Assembly (NCBI GenBank): GCA_008501635.1 | Contig: QQUJ01000027.1 | Coordinates: 18,090-82,089 of the forward strand | Reading direction: 5' to 3' | Length of the DNA: 64,000 bases | From: Pseudomonadota bacterium | GTDB taxonomy: Bacteria; Pseudomonadota; Gammaproteobacteria; QQUJ01 | Shown here: piece after piece, positions 18,683 through 25,344 of the stretch | Layout: every line of letters begins with the position of its first letter | How positions within the stretch are numbered: position 1 is the first letter of the stretch | Translations under genes and position numbers: made by a program | The notes under the pieces: model-generated | Told to the model about the DNA's origin: nothing | Databases searched by the model: none | The model's input: only the letters and a program-made list of their open reading frames with translations

Positions 18683-18718
18683 GTAGTGGCCGTACCCGAA
18701 TTCGGGTACGGCCACTAC
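18683..18718 (-). terminator. 36-bp perfect palindrome, terminator of the porin-cytochrome operon
   Basis: Bases 18683-18718 are a perfect 36-bp palindrome centred on GAATTC, 27 nt after the porin stop codon. On the minus strand it is followed by GGTTTTAAT. The stem is very long and GC-rich; the T-tract is short, so it may work as a bidirectional block or mRNA stabiliser as well. Confidence 0.75.
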
Positions 18719-18744
18719 GCAGAATGGCATCGTCCTGCAACCGC

Positions 18745-19959
18745 CTAGAAAATAAACTGCAGCCCCAGAGTGGCCTGATTGTAATCCTGGAGCGCAGGAT
18801 TGCTGGGGTGTTCCCTGTCAAAACTGACATCAGCATACTCAAACGAGACCTTCAGCTGTTGACCGTGGATGTAGTAATTGAAACCTATGCTGTTCCAGGT
18901 ATTGTCGTAATAGCGGGAGGTGCTCGCATAGTCAGAATTTTCATGCCGATAAAAGAACTGCAATCGACCCGGGCCCACGTTACCGGGAAGCATATATCCA
19001 GCCTTCAGATAATACGCCTCCAGTTCGCTGTTTTGCGGCAGTTCGGGATCGGGATCCTGGTTGATCGCGTTACCGGCACTGTAGTCGAAGTAGGCCGCAG
19101 AGGCGGTCCATGTACCGCCGCTGACGGTGGGGTACTCCATGAATACATCTGCCGTCCAGGCCGAATAGTCCTGGGCGTCCCGGCGGTTGGTGAAATCGGC
19201 ATAGGCGGCGTTTGCCTGAAAATCGTAACCAATGCCGAAAGTAAGCACCTTCTGTGTACCAAGGTACGTGCCGCGGTACCCGTAATCATACTCAGGATCC
19301 CATAGCGACCAGTGCGCGCGCGCGGTAACGCGCGGTGAGTCTTTGGCCACGTTGTTGGATTCTCGGCCATCTGACAGCATGACGCGGTACTGAAAGCTCG
19401 CATCAGCGAGATTACCCCACATGGCTATACCGGTATCGCGTGTACCTCCAAAAGGTGTATAGCTGATCACTTCCGCCCGATCGATGGTCAGCGGTTCGAG
19501 ACATGCCTCGAGGTTTTCGCGTGAAAAAGTGTTTTTAAAGCGCCCTACGATGAAACGCATTGCATCGCTTTTATCGTAGGTGATGTAGGCGTCGCGATAG
19601 AATACCGATCGATCGTCCACGCCATTGCGACTGTCGCCGTTGGCTTCGAGCTGAGCGTAGAAACCAATGGAATCGTTGTACTGACCCGAGAGTGTCACCC
19701 GGTTGCGCCGCAGAAATGTATCCCATCCGTCGGCATTATTGGTGGCCGACCTGAAGTCGCGGTACTGCATCCAGGTCTGTAGCGCGTAGTTGATAGTGAT
19801 AAAACCCTGCTCCCCGAAGGGAATGGTTGGGCCCGCATGTACGGGAAGCGCTGCCATCCCCATGACCAGCGTCGCGGAGCCGAGTACCGTTTTCATCAGA
19901 CCGCCCTCACCGGCGGTGCCGGTTGTCCCACTGCCGGGTTGTTTCTCTTTATTTGTCAT
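18745..19959 (-). CDS. outer-membrane beta-barrel (porin-like) of the cytochrome cluster
   Basis: A 404-residue protein ending in ATLGLQFIF, the aromatic C-terminal signature of outer-membrane barrels. The sequence alternates polar/hydrophobic strands with many Tyr/Trp (ITINYALQTWMQYRDF, LTFGIGYDFQANAAYADF). ATG 19959 follows GGGGGG with good spacing and lies 3 nt after the triheme gene. An internal ATG (19896) begins the actual signal peptide (MKTVLGSATLVMGMAALPVHA), so the leader is long or the start is internal. Encoded with periplasmic multihaem cytochromes, it could be the pore of a porin-cytochrome conduit or a channel for sulfur species. The role is inferred from context only. Confidence 0.85.
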   Translation of the reverse strand: MTNKEKQPGSGTTGTAGEGGLMKTVLGSATLVMGMAALPVHAGPTIPFGEQGFITINYALQTWMQYRDFRSATNNADGWDTFLRRNRVTLSGQYNDSIGFYAQLEANGDSRNGVDDRSVFYRDAYITYDKSDAMRFIVGRFKNTFSRENLEACLEPLTIDRAEVISYTPFGGTRDTGIAMWGNLADASFQYRVMLSDGRESNNVAKDSPRVTARAHWSLWDPEYDYGYRGTYLGTQKVLTFGIGYDFQANAAYADFTNRRDAQDYSAWTADVFMEYPTVSGGTWTASAAYFDYSAGNAINQDPDPELPQNSELEAYYLKAGYMLPGNVGPGRLQFFYRHENSDYASTSRYYDNTWNSIGFNYYIHGQQLKVSFEYADVSFDREHPSNPALQDYNQATLGLQFIF

Positions 19960-19962
19960 GAC

Positions 19963-20490
19963 CTATTTCCCCCCACTTTTAGCCTGATACGCCTTCGCCA
20001 ATTCATTGACATCAGTATTTCGGTGGCAACTGGCGCACGCCTGATCCAGATTTGTCAGCGGATTCGCCAGCATATTTGTATGGGCCAACGCCTCCTTCAT
20101 CAGACGTGGATTGCCCTGATGACATCCCGCACAAGAGTTGTTCACGCTGCGATGATCCGTGTGCCAGCGATCGGACTCGGCATCCATTCCCGGCGCCACC
20201 GCACGATTGCCGTTATGGCATTTGAAGCAGCTGGATGCGCCCAGCCCGCAGGCGTTGGCGGGCCGGATGATGTTGAACGTGACGCGATGATCACCGCGAT
20301 CATCGTTAAGCGCCTCTGCGCCCCACCCCGGAGCAGCATGCTCAGCGGAACCCCCAACGGCCGCCTGCTGCGAGAGCGTCGATTCACCTTGCATGATGCC
20401 CGCCACCAAAGTGATGACCCCCAGCGCAAACACTCCAATCAGCATACGGCGCATCAGGTGCGTTACCCGCAAGAATCGGTTGATGGACAT
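19963..20490 (-). CDS. membrane-anchored triheme cytochrome c
   Basis: This 175-residue protein has three CxxCH haem-binding motifs: CFKCH (88-92), CAGCH (120-124) and CASCH (152-156). An uncleaved-looking hydrophobic N-terminus (RRMLIGVFALGVITLVAGIM) should anchor it with the haems in the periplasm. Extra cysteine C81 lies seven residues before the first haem. The ATG at 20490 follows GAGGAG with 9-10 nt spacing. It sits between the small CxC protein and the barrel, all under the sigma-54 promoter at 20842. An electron carrier between inner-membrane or periplasmic donors and the outer-membrane module is the natural inference. Confidence 0.93.
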   Translation of the reverse strand: MSINRFLRVTHLMRRMLIGVFALGVITLVAGIMQGESTLSQQAAVGGSAEHAAPGWGAEALNDDRGDHRVTFNIIRPANACGLGASSCFKCHNGNRAVAPGMDAESDRWHTDHRSVNNSCAGCHQGNPRLMKEALAHTNMLANPLTNLDQACASCHRNTDVNELAKAYQAKSGGK

Positions 20491-20519
20491 GCTTATCTTC
20501 TCCTCATTGTTGATGCAAA

Positions 20520-20804
20520 TCAGTCATGGCGATCCTGAGCATCGTCACTCGCCGGTGCTACGCGCATGCTTTCTTCAAGTCGGCGGCGCTCTGCTGCCTT
20601 TATGTCCTGTTCACTGATTCCGTTGACGCCGCACATGCAGACCGGGCCGCGTCGGTACTTGAGCCGCTGAGACGGCGTCGGTTTTCCGTCGACACCTGGT
20701 GCTACACTCTTCGCCTCCGCGCTATGCACAGCTGAAACCGGCGATACCCCCAGTGCCGAGAGATAGAGCAGCACGATCACCATCGGTCCCAAAATGCGTT
20801 GCAT
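20520..20804 (-). CDS. small periplasmic CxC-motif protein
   Basis: I start this at ATG 20804 (94 residues). The longer frame up to 20957 would run through the sigma-54 promoter and the UAS repeats. The N-terminus is a signal peptide (QRILGPMVIVLLYLSALG, cleavage near 25-28). The mature part is about 65 residues with a single CxC pair in RGPVCMCGVNGIS (C56, C58) and a charged helical tail. Two cysteines that close suggest metal binding, persulfide handling or disulfide exchange. It is the first gene of the porin-cytochrome operon. No family is recognised; small periplasmic proteins with little else are also found in Geobacter ext clusters, which is only an analogy. Confidence 0.75.
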   Translation of the reverse strand: MQRILGPMVIVLLYLSALGVSPVSAVHSAEAKSVAPGVDGKPTPSQRLKYRRGPVCMCGVNGISEQDIKAAERRRLEESMRVAPASDDAQDRHD

Positions 20805-20841
20805 GCTCCGGTTTCCGCAGATACTCCCCTCGAAAATATTA

Positions 20842-20857
20842 GGCATTTCGTGTGCCA
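20842..20857 (-). promoter_or_regulatory. sigma-54 (-24/-12) promoter of the CxC-triheme-porin operon
   Basis: On the minus strand the sequence reads TGGCACACGAAATGCC: GG at 20856-20855, ten nt, GC at 20844-20843. This matches TGGCACG-N4-TTGCA closely with the invariant spacing. Transcription would begin near 20830, about 26 nt before ATG 20804. Confidence 0.75.
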
Positions 20858-20867
20858 ACTTGCTTTT

Positions 20868-20959
20868 ATTGCATGCAATCAGAAGGTTGTGGCTTATGCG
20901 GTGCTTCCCTGCTGATTGCATAGCCCGACGCACACATCTCGCAGACTCAATTTGCAATC
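20868..20959. promoter_or_regulatory. candidate enhancer sites: three GATTGCA heptamers
   Basis: GATTGCA occurs at 20874-20880 (-), 20914-20920 (+) and 20953-20959 (-), about 40 and 39 nt apart and 18-97 nt upstream of the -24 box. The first is part of the perfect palindrome ATTGCATGCAAT (20868-20879). This placement suits binding of an NtrC-type activator. Confidence 0.55.
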
Positions 20960-22194
20960 GCCTCCACCGCCTGACGTGCCATCACGATATCGAAACTGGC
21001 ACCCTCGGCTGCGCTTAATGCGCTACGGATGGTTGCCTGTGTCGACGCCGGTACCTGTTCACCCTGTCCCAGCATGTAGCGAAATACCCGCGCATAGTGC
21101 TCGCGCGGATGGACCTTCAATCGCAGTTCCACCCATCCTGTCCAATCGGCAGGCAGCTCCAGCGGCGCTTCCAATGAAAACTGACCGCCGGACGGAATTC
21201 GTGTATCGAATCGCTCCGTGGTTAGCTGCACATCGACGTGCCAGCCGATAACACCGCGTGTCAACTCGATGGGATCGTGATCGTGCGCCGCCACCAAATA
21301 CAGAATGGCGGTCACCTTGGGCACCATGTAGGTCGGAAAATGGTGTCCCGCCCCCCTGTTAACGAGTGTCGCGCGCACGTATGCCACTCCAGAGCCCGAT
21401 CGACGCACATCGAGGTCAACTTCCAAAGCCTGCCGTATCAGCGCTGGATCGTGAACGCCTCTCCAGAGATGGCGTCGTTCCGGCATATGACAGGATTGGC
21501 AGGTACGCCCCTCGCGCGCATGGGTGCTGGCACTCCACTGGGCATAAGTATCCTCGTGCAACTTGCCGTTCAAGCGCGGGCCGTCGTCGGGAAACTGGTG
21601 GCAGGTGGCACAAAACAGACTATCCCTGAAAGCCGTGGCGCTCTCGAATCCTCCGTGGGGTGTTTCAGCACTCTGAATCCTCTCCTCCCCGGGTGGGGGG
21701 CCGTAACGGCGATGCTTTCGCACATGACAGGCGGCACAGACCAGCCCCTGCTGCGCAAGATCCGCGGGCACATAGTCGGGGGGAGGTGCGGCCGGTGCGT
21801 TGGGCCAGTCCCGCGACCGAGCCACCAGGGCCTTCTGTTCGGCCAACGGAGCATGGCAACGCAGACAACGATTGGCTTCGGCGGGCGCCATCAGATCGAA
21901 CTGCCACTGAATTCCCGGTCCCATGGTTTGATGATGCAGGCTGGAGGACCAGTCGCGATATTGATCCGTGTGGCACTGGCCGCAATCGCCGGGGGCCAGG
22001 GAAGCCTCCACGGGAGTGAATTCCGCCGGTGGATCACCCTGCGGCGCCAACGGATGCTGCCAGTGGGTATCCAGGAATTGTCGCACGCTGGACTGTGTGG
22101 TCCGCGATCGGGATGAATCGACCAGCAGCCAAACAGTCACGCCTACCACGACTGCCAACAATATGCCTGCCGCCAAGCGCTGCTCAATGCGCAT
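20947..22194 (-). CDS. membrane-anchored pentaheme cytochrome c
   Basis: ATG 22194 follows GGGGAGG with 5 nt spacing and gives 415 residues; the longer frame from 22242 lacks a ribosome site. A single N-terminal helix (AAGILLAVVVGVTVWLLV) anchors it to the inner membrane. Five CxxCH motifs are seen: CGQCH (71), CLRCH (110), CAACH (153), CATCH (195) and CQSCH (232). Additional His residues (LHHQT, THAREG) may be distal ligands. The C-terminal ~170 residues are haem-free and beta-rich, with GAGHHFPTYMVPKV. The pattern is that of the cytochrome c554/multihaem group. It is encoded just downstream of the rhodanese lipoprotein and its terminator, and upstream of the sigma-54 promoter of the porin operon. 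Confidence 0.93.
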   Translation of the reverse strand: MRIEQRLAAGILLAVVVGVTVWLLVDSSRSRTTQSSVRQFLDTHWQHPLAPQGDPPAEFTPVEASLAPGDCGQCHTDQYRDWSSSLHHQTMGPGIQWQFDLMAPAEANRCLRCHAPLAEQKALVARSRDWPNAPAAPPPDYVPADLAQQGLVCAACHVRKHRRYGPPPGEERIQSAETPHGGFESATAFRDSLFCATCHQFPDDGPRLNGKLHEDTYAQWSASTHAREGRTCQSCHMPERRHLWRGVHDPALIRQALEVDLDVRRSGSGVAYVRATLVNRGAGHHFPTYMVPKVTAILYLVAAHDHDPIELTRGVIGWHVDVQLTTERFDTRIPSGGQFSLEAPLELPADWTGWVELRLKVHPREHYARVFRYMLGQGEQVPASTQATIRSALSAAEGASFDIVMARQAVEAIAN

Positions 22195-22327
22195 GGATGC
22201 CTCCCCGAGCACTGGGCACCGACCAACCTGAAAAAACTTCATTGCGTGACATTGCCAGGCACCATCGGAAAATAGATCACCTCATTCTCACGTACAGCTA
22301 TCGCAATGAACAGTCATGCCCATCGGT

Positions 22328-22366
22328 AAAAAAAAAGAGCACGGCCCGCATCGCTGCGGGCCGTGC
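22328..22366 (-). terminator. rho-independent terminator of the rhodanese gene
   Basis: A perfect 12-bp GC-rich stem (22339-22350 with 22355-22366, loop TCGC) is followed on the minus strand by a run of nine T (22336-22328). It lies 20 nt after the rhodanese stop, so the pentaheme gene needs its own promoter or read-through. Confidence 0.95.
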
Positions 22367-22386
22367 CCTCTGTTACCGACAGCGCC

Positions 22387-23826
22387 TCAACCGCCGCAGG
22401 GATTGGGCGGTAGGCCGCCTCCGCCGCCACTCCCGCTACCCCCACTCGAACCGCGTTTATAGTTCTTGTCGGCGAGAATTATGGCCTGGGCGTTGGTTGC
22501 ATAGGGATCGTCAATGGTGCGTGGCGCAATGTTGTTCGGATCCGCCGCCTGGATAAAGAACGAGCGATCAACCGTATCTGTACGCCATTGCGAATCGGCT
22601 GGCAGGATGGGCATACCATCCCAGGCAACGATATTCGACATGGAGTTCCACTCCGTCATGGCGCCGTCGTAGAAGCGGGTGGGCAGCCCCAGGATCACAC
22701 CGGTCGCTACGCCGGTGACCATGGCGCGGAAGGTGGTTTCACAGTAGGTGATGACGGTGTCACCCGACTGATAGGCGTTACCGGAACCAAGCAGACCGAT
22801 GGCATCTACGAACCCGTTGCCACCCCCATCGGTATCCCCATTCAGATAGTTCTGCAGATCCGCCTTGTCCTTGTAGCGATAACCCTCGGCCGCCACTAGC
22901 AGGTTGCTGTAATCAAGCAACAATGCGCCGTTGGGGTGACCAGCCCGCGAACCGTTGTTCTGGAAACCGGTGCCGCCGTACTGGGCAGCATTACGCGCAT
23001 CCCAGATGAAAACCCCATCGTTGAGATTGTTTTGATCGATGGCTGTAGTCACCGCCATCACATCCTGCAGCGTGGCCTGCAGCGCAGTATTGTCCTGCGG
23101 CAACTGGCGTACCGAGGCGGTTCCCGTGCCGGGCGCGGTATCCGCTGTGGCCGCAAAATCCCCGCCCACCATACCGCCGCTGGTAACCTGCCAGGCATTC
23201 GAACCGTTGAGCAGCGCCAAATGGTCCTTGGCCACGCCCCAGTAACGGAGCATGTACCAGCAGCGACCCTGTTGCATGGCAAGTGGGTTACTCCCGCCAC
23301 CCATGGCGCAGACGATCATGTCGCGCGTGGGATCGATGTTGTAAGTGGCCAGGAATGCATCCACGGTTGCGCCGTCCGGCACCATGCTCACCGTCGTGAC
23401 CACGCCGTTGGAACGGGTCTGCACGAGCTCCGAGCTGGAGATCAGGTAGGTGTATACGTTCGGGTCACTGGAACTGATGTATTCATTGCCAGCTGCACCG
23501 GCGGCGAGCTGCAGGATCACCAGCTTCCCGGTAACACCTGCGGGACGCTCGGTAACCCAGTTGTCCTTCCAGCGCTTGAGCGTCGCACCCGTTATCAGGC
23601 CATTGAGATTGTTGTCATAATCGTCATCCGACACCTGCGCAATCTGTGCCGCGGTATTGATCTGTACTGCGACCGGATTGCCGCTGGCATCGGTAATGGC
23701 AAGCGCCAGCGTATCCTCGCTTCCCCCGCACCCGGCAAGACCGGCAGTCATCACCGCCGCCGTCAACAATCCCAACATCAAACGCAGCTGTCGGGTCGCC
23801 GCTATCCACCTGTTACTTGTTTGCAT
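22387..23826 (-). CDS. tandem rhodanese-domain lipoprotein
   Basis: This 479-residue lipoprotein has a signal with lipobox LAGC (C33). It has two rhodanese-like domains. The first (about 60-220) has C173 but no proper loop (VCAMGGGSNP) and is probably inactive. The second (about 250-420) has the six-residue catalytic loop CETTFRA (C362-R367), preceded by DGVFIWDARN, as in thiosulfate/polysulfide sulfurtransferases. The C-terminal tail is Gly/Ser-rich and ends with a lone cysteine (NPCGG). ATG 23826 follows GGGGGAG. It is thus an envelope-anchored sulfurtransferase encoded beside multihaem cytochromes and an outer-membrane barrel. That combination is reminiscent of Geobacter extHIJKL-type clusters (rhodanese lipoprotein, barrel, multihaem lipoprotein), here in a sulfur-oxidiser setting. 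Confidence 0.88.
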   Translation of the reverse strand: MQTSNRWIAATRQLRLMLGLLTAAVMTAGLAGCGGSEDTLALAITDASGNPVAVQINTAAQIAQVSDDDYDNNLNGLITGATLKRWKDNWVTERPAGVTGKLVILQLAAGAAGNEYISSSDPNVYTYLISSSELVQTRSNGVVTTVSMVPDGATVDAFLATYNIDPTRDMIVCAMGGGSNPLAMQQGRCWYMLRYWGVAKDHLALLNGSNAWQVTSGGMVGGDFAATADTAPGTGTASVRQLPQDNTALQATLQDVMAVTTAIDQNNLNDGVFIWDARNAAQYGGTGFQNNGSRAGHPNGALLLDYSNLLVAAEGYRYKDKADLQNYLNGDTDGGGNGFVDAIGLLGSGNAYQSGDTVITYCETTFRAMVTGVATGVILGLPTRFYDGAMTEWNSMSNIVAWDGMPILPADSQWRTDTVDRSFFIQAADPNNIAPRTIDDPYATNAQAIILADKNYKRGSSGGSGSGGGGGLPPNPCGG

Positions 23827-23903
23827 TGTTACTCTCCCCCTTCACCACAATCCACCATCGCCTAGATAGGCCCCTCGCAATTAGCACTACCTAAGGCATC
23901 ATC

Positions 23904-23919
23904 AGCAATTCGCGTACCA
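23904..23919 (-). promoter_or_regulatory. sigma-54 (-24/-12) promoter of the rhodanese lipoprotein gene
   Basis: The minus strand reads TGGTACGCGAATTGCT: GG-N10-GC spacing and an almost consensus TTGCT -12 element. The CGAA spacer is the same as in the 20842 promoter. The predicted start of transcription is near 23893, leaving a 67-nt leader. Confidence 0.78.
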
Positions 23920-23976
23920 GTACGCCCATGGGTCACTTTATTGCTTAAGCTACGGGCAGTTAGCTCCTCTTATCAT

Positions 23977-24004
23977 CGATTGCACCGATCGCTGGACGAT
24001 TGCA
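23977..24004 (+). promoter_or_regulatory. candidate enhancer sites: CGATTGCA direct repeat
   Basis: CGATTGCA is present at 23977-23984 and 23997-24004, exactly 20 bp apart (two helical turns) and 60-80 nt upstream of the -24 box. The same heptamer stands upstream of two other sigma-54 promoters. Confidence 0.55.
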
Positions 24005-24081
24005 GGCTGTCACTGGAACCCGCGTTATCGCCATTCTGCAATATCACGGTCGGTGCGAGCGGTGGTTGGCCATAGCCGCCA

Positions 24082-24282
24082 TCAGGGTTCCGGCTTGACT
24101 ACAACGGGAATCATCCCGTGCGCAAGGCGATCCAGCACCGCGTCGAAACTATCGTCGATGGTCAATTCCTCCACCGGTGCGCCTTGTTCGCGCAGAACGA
24201 TCGCGGTCCGGCCCAATCCGGTGCCCGCCCCCGGGGCAATGCCCTCGGGATACAAAAACAAAACACACCTGGAGCGGTTCAT
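24082..24282 (-). CDS. small hypothetical protein of the DsrE/TusA operon
   Basis: A 66-residue frame whose ATG (24282) overlaps the end of the upstream DsrE-like gene by 4 nt (ATGA), which supports it being translated. It begins with MNRSRCVLFLYPEG and has a beta-alpha-beta-like pattern ending in GMIPVVVKPEP. It has one cysteine (C6). It could be a shortened member of the same DsrE/DsrH superfamily, but the sequence is too short for a firm call. It is last in the operon. Confidence 0.6.
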   Translation of the reverse strand: MNRSRCVLFLYPEGIAPGAGTGLGRTAIVLREQGAPVEELTIDDSFDAVLDRLAHGMIPVVVKPEP

Positions 24283-24539
24283 ACGACGAACACCACATCG
24301 GCGTCCTGAATACTCGCGGCGAGCTGTACCGCATCCTCGGTTGGCTCCAGGTAACTGATGGGCACTTCGGCGAAATCCAGCGATTCGAGCTGAATCTGTA
24401 CCTCGTGCGACTGATCAAGGGTGCCAAGTACAGCGACTTTCACCTCGTCGTCGAGCAGTGTCAGCCCGCTGGCCATGCGCAAGGCCTCCGTCTTGTTGTT
24501 CTGGGCGATCACCAGCACGCTTTTTGCAGCTTCCGACAT
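24279..24539 (-). CDS. DsrE-like small protein
   Basis: This 86-residue protein has alternating strands and helices: KSVLVIAQNNKTEALRMASG, VKVAVLGTLDQSHEVQIQLE, and DAVQLAASIQDADVVFVV. This is compatible with the DsrE/F/H (sulfur-carrier) fold, but it has no cysteine, so it would not carry sulfur itself. DsrEFH and TusBCD form mixed complexes in which only one subunit carries the active cysteine; a structural partner role for this protein beside the Cys-containing 24559 protein fits that. Neighbour spacing is 19 nt to the upstream gene and an overlap of 4 nt with the downstream one. Confidence 0.65.
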   Translation of the reverse strand: MSEAAKSVLVIAQNNKTEALRMASGLTLLDDEVKVAVLGTLDQSHEVQIQLESLDFAEVPISYLEPTEDAVQLAASIQDADVVFVV

Positions 24540-24558
24540 GCAAATCTCCCGCAGATCG

Positions 24559-24870
24559 TTAAAACACCAGCACCCGTTCGCTCTTCTTTACCAGTTCGGC
24601 ATTCTGATACTGGCCACCCACCACGATCCGATCCTCGAGCAGATCACTGGCGATACCGACATCGCCCAGTCGTTCCAAACTCAGTTCGCAGACCGCCACC
24701 CATGTGTCGGTGGATCGAATGAAATCGGCGAAGCTCGAAACGCCCAGCAGCTTCGCTCCTTTGTCTGTCAGAAAACAACGCACCTCCCAACCGCGCGCGG
24801 CGGCAGCGCGAAGCAGCCCTTCGGCCTGCCGTCCGTAGCGATCATCGGTAACGACTATCCCCAGCCTCAC
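24559..24870 (-). CDS. DsrE-family sulfur-transfer protein
   Basis: The 103-residue protein starts with RLGIVVTDDRYGRQAEGLLR, the strand-loop-helix of the DsrE/DsrF/DsrH fold. It carries a cysteine in the expected central position (TWVAVCELSLERLG, C near 61). A second cysteine lies in EVRCFLTDKG. In this family the cysteine binds a persulfide and exchanges it with TusA. The gene follows the TusA gene after 4 nt, which strongly supports a TusA-DsrE pair working in the cytoplasm. Which DsrE subclass it belongs to needs a tree. Confidence 0.8.
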   Translation of the reverse strand: MRLGIVVTDDRYGRQAEGLLRAAAARGWEVRCFLTDKGAKLLGVSSFADFIRSTDTWVAVCELSLERLGDVGIASDLLEDRIVVGGQYQNAELVKKSERVLVF

Positions 24871-24874
24871 CGCA

Positions 24875-25126
24875 TCATCCCTTGCGAATCTTCCAGGTGA
24901 AGGTGCCGCCGCTATCGTCGCGTTCGATCAAATCGTTGCCCTCGGATTCACACATGGAAATGATCGATTCGCCAGACGACGGATTGTCAAAAATCAGCGT
25001 AAGCACGTCGCCAGATTGCATCTTCTGCATCGCCTTCTTGGTGTACATTTGCGGGTGAGGACAGACATAGCTGCACACATCGAGTAGAAATTCCCCATCA
25101 CTGACCCGTTCGAACTTCACCGCCAT
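24875..25126 (-). CDS. TusA-family sulfur carrier
   Basis: An 83-residue TusA-like protein: DVCSYVCPHPQMYTKKAMQKMQSGDVLTLIFDNPSSGESI. The TusA signature CPxP is present as C22-P-H-P; C18 four residues earlier is an extra cysteine shared by TusA relatives that pair with YeeE transporters. The persulfide forms on C22 in the family. The beta-alpha-beta-alpha-beta length is normal. The ATG has an AGGAGATGAAAG ribosome site. It is first in an operon with two DsrE-like genes. A weak sigma-54 promoter (25224-25240) lies upstream. Confidence 0.93.
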   Translation of the reverse strand: MAVKFERVSDGEFLLDVCSYVCPHPQMYTKKAMQKMQSGDVLTLIFDNPSSGESIISMCESEGNDLIERDDSGGTFTWKIRKG

Positions 25127-25223
25127 CTTTCATCTCCTGCTTGATCTGTAGGAAACCCGAAATTGATGCCCACCGACTTTGCTGGCCCCGCTATCGCGCT
25201 CCAAACAAATACGGAGTTTCCGC

Positions 25224-25240
25224 GGCACAGGGAGTGCCCA
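25224..25240 (-). promoter_or_regulatory. weak candidate sigma-54 promoter of the tusA-dsrE operon
   Basis: The minus strand reads TGGGCACTCCCTGTGCC with GG (25238-25237)-N10-GC (25226-25225). The spacing is right, but the -24 and -12 boxes are shifted from consensus and no GATTGCA heptamer was seen upstream. Confidence 0.4.
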
Positions 25241-25273
25241 CATTTACCAACAACCCTGAATCATCGGCATATA

Positions 25274-25294
25274 AAAAGTGAAAATCACACTTTT
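25274..25294. terminator. weak AT-rich hairpin after the yeeE gene
   Basis: AAAAGTG (25274-25280) pairs with CACTTTT (25288-25294) around a 7-nt loop; on the minus strand it runs into a short T stretch. It lies 51 nt after the transporter stop codon. The stem is short, so this is a weak terminator at best. Confidence 0.3.
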
Positions 25295-25344
25295 CGTTTT
25301 TCGTGACATGAACAAGCCTGGGACGGACTCATTCAGACCTTCCC

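Noticed and set aside
22243..22327. sigma-54 promoter for the pentaheme gene
   Set aside because: TGGCAATGTCACGC is near, but GG and GC are nine, not ten, bases apart, and no upstream GATTGCA was found.
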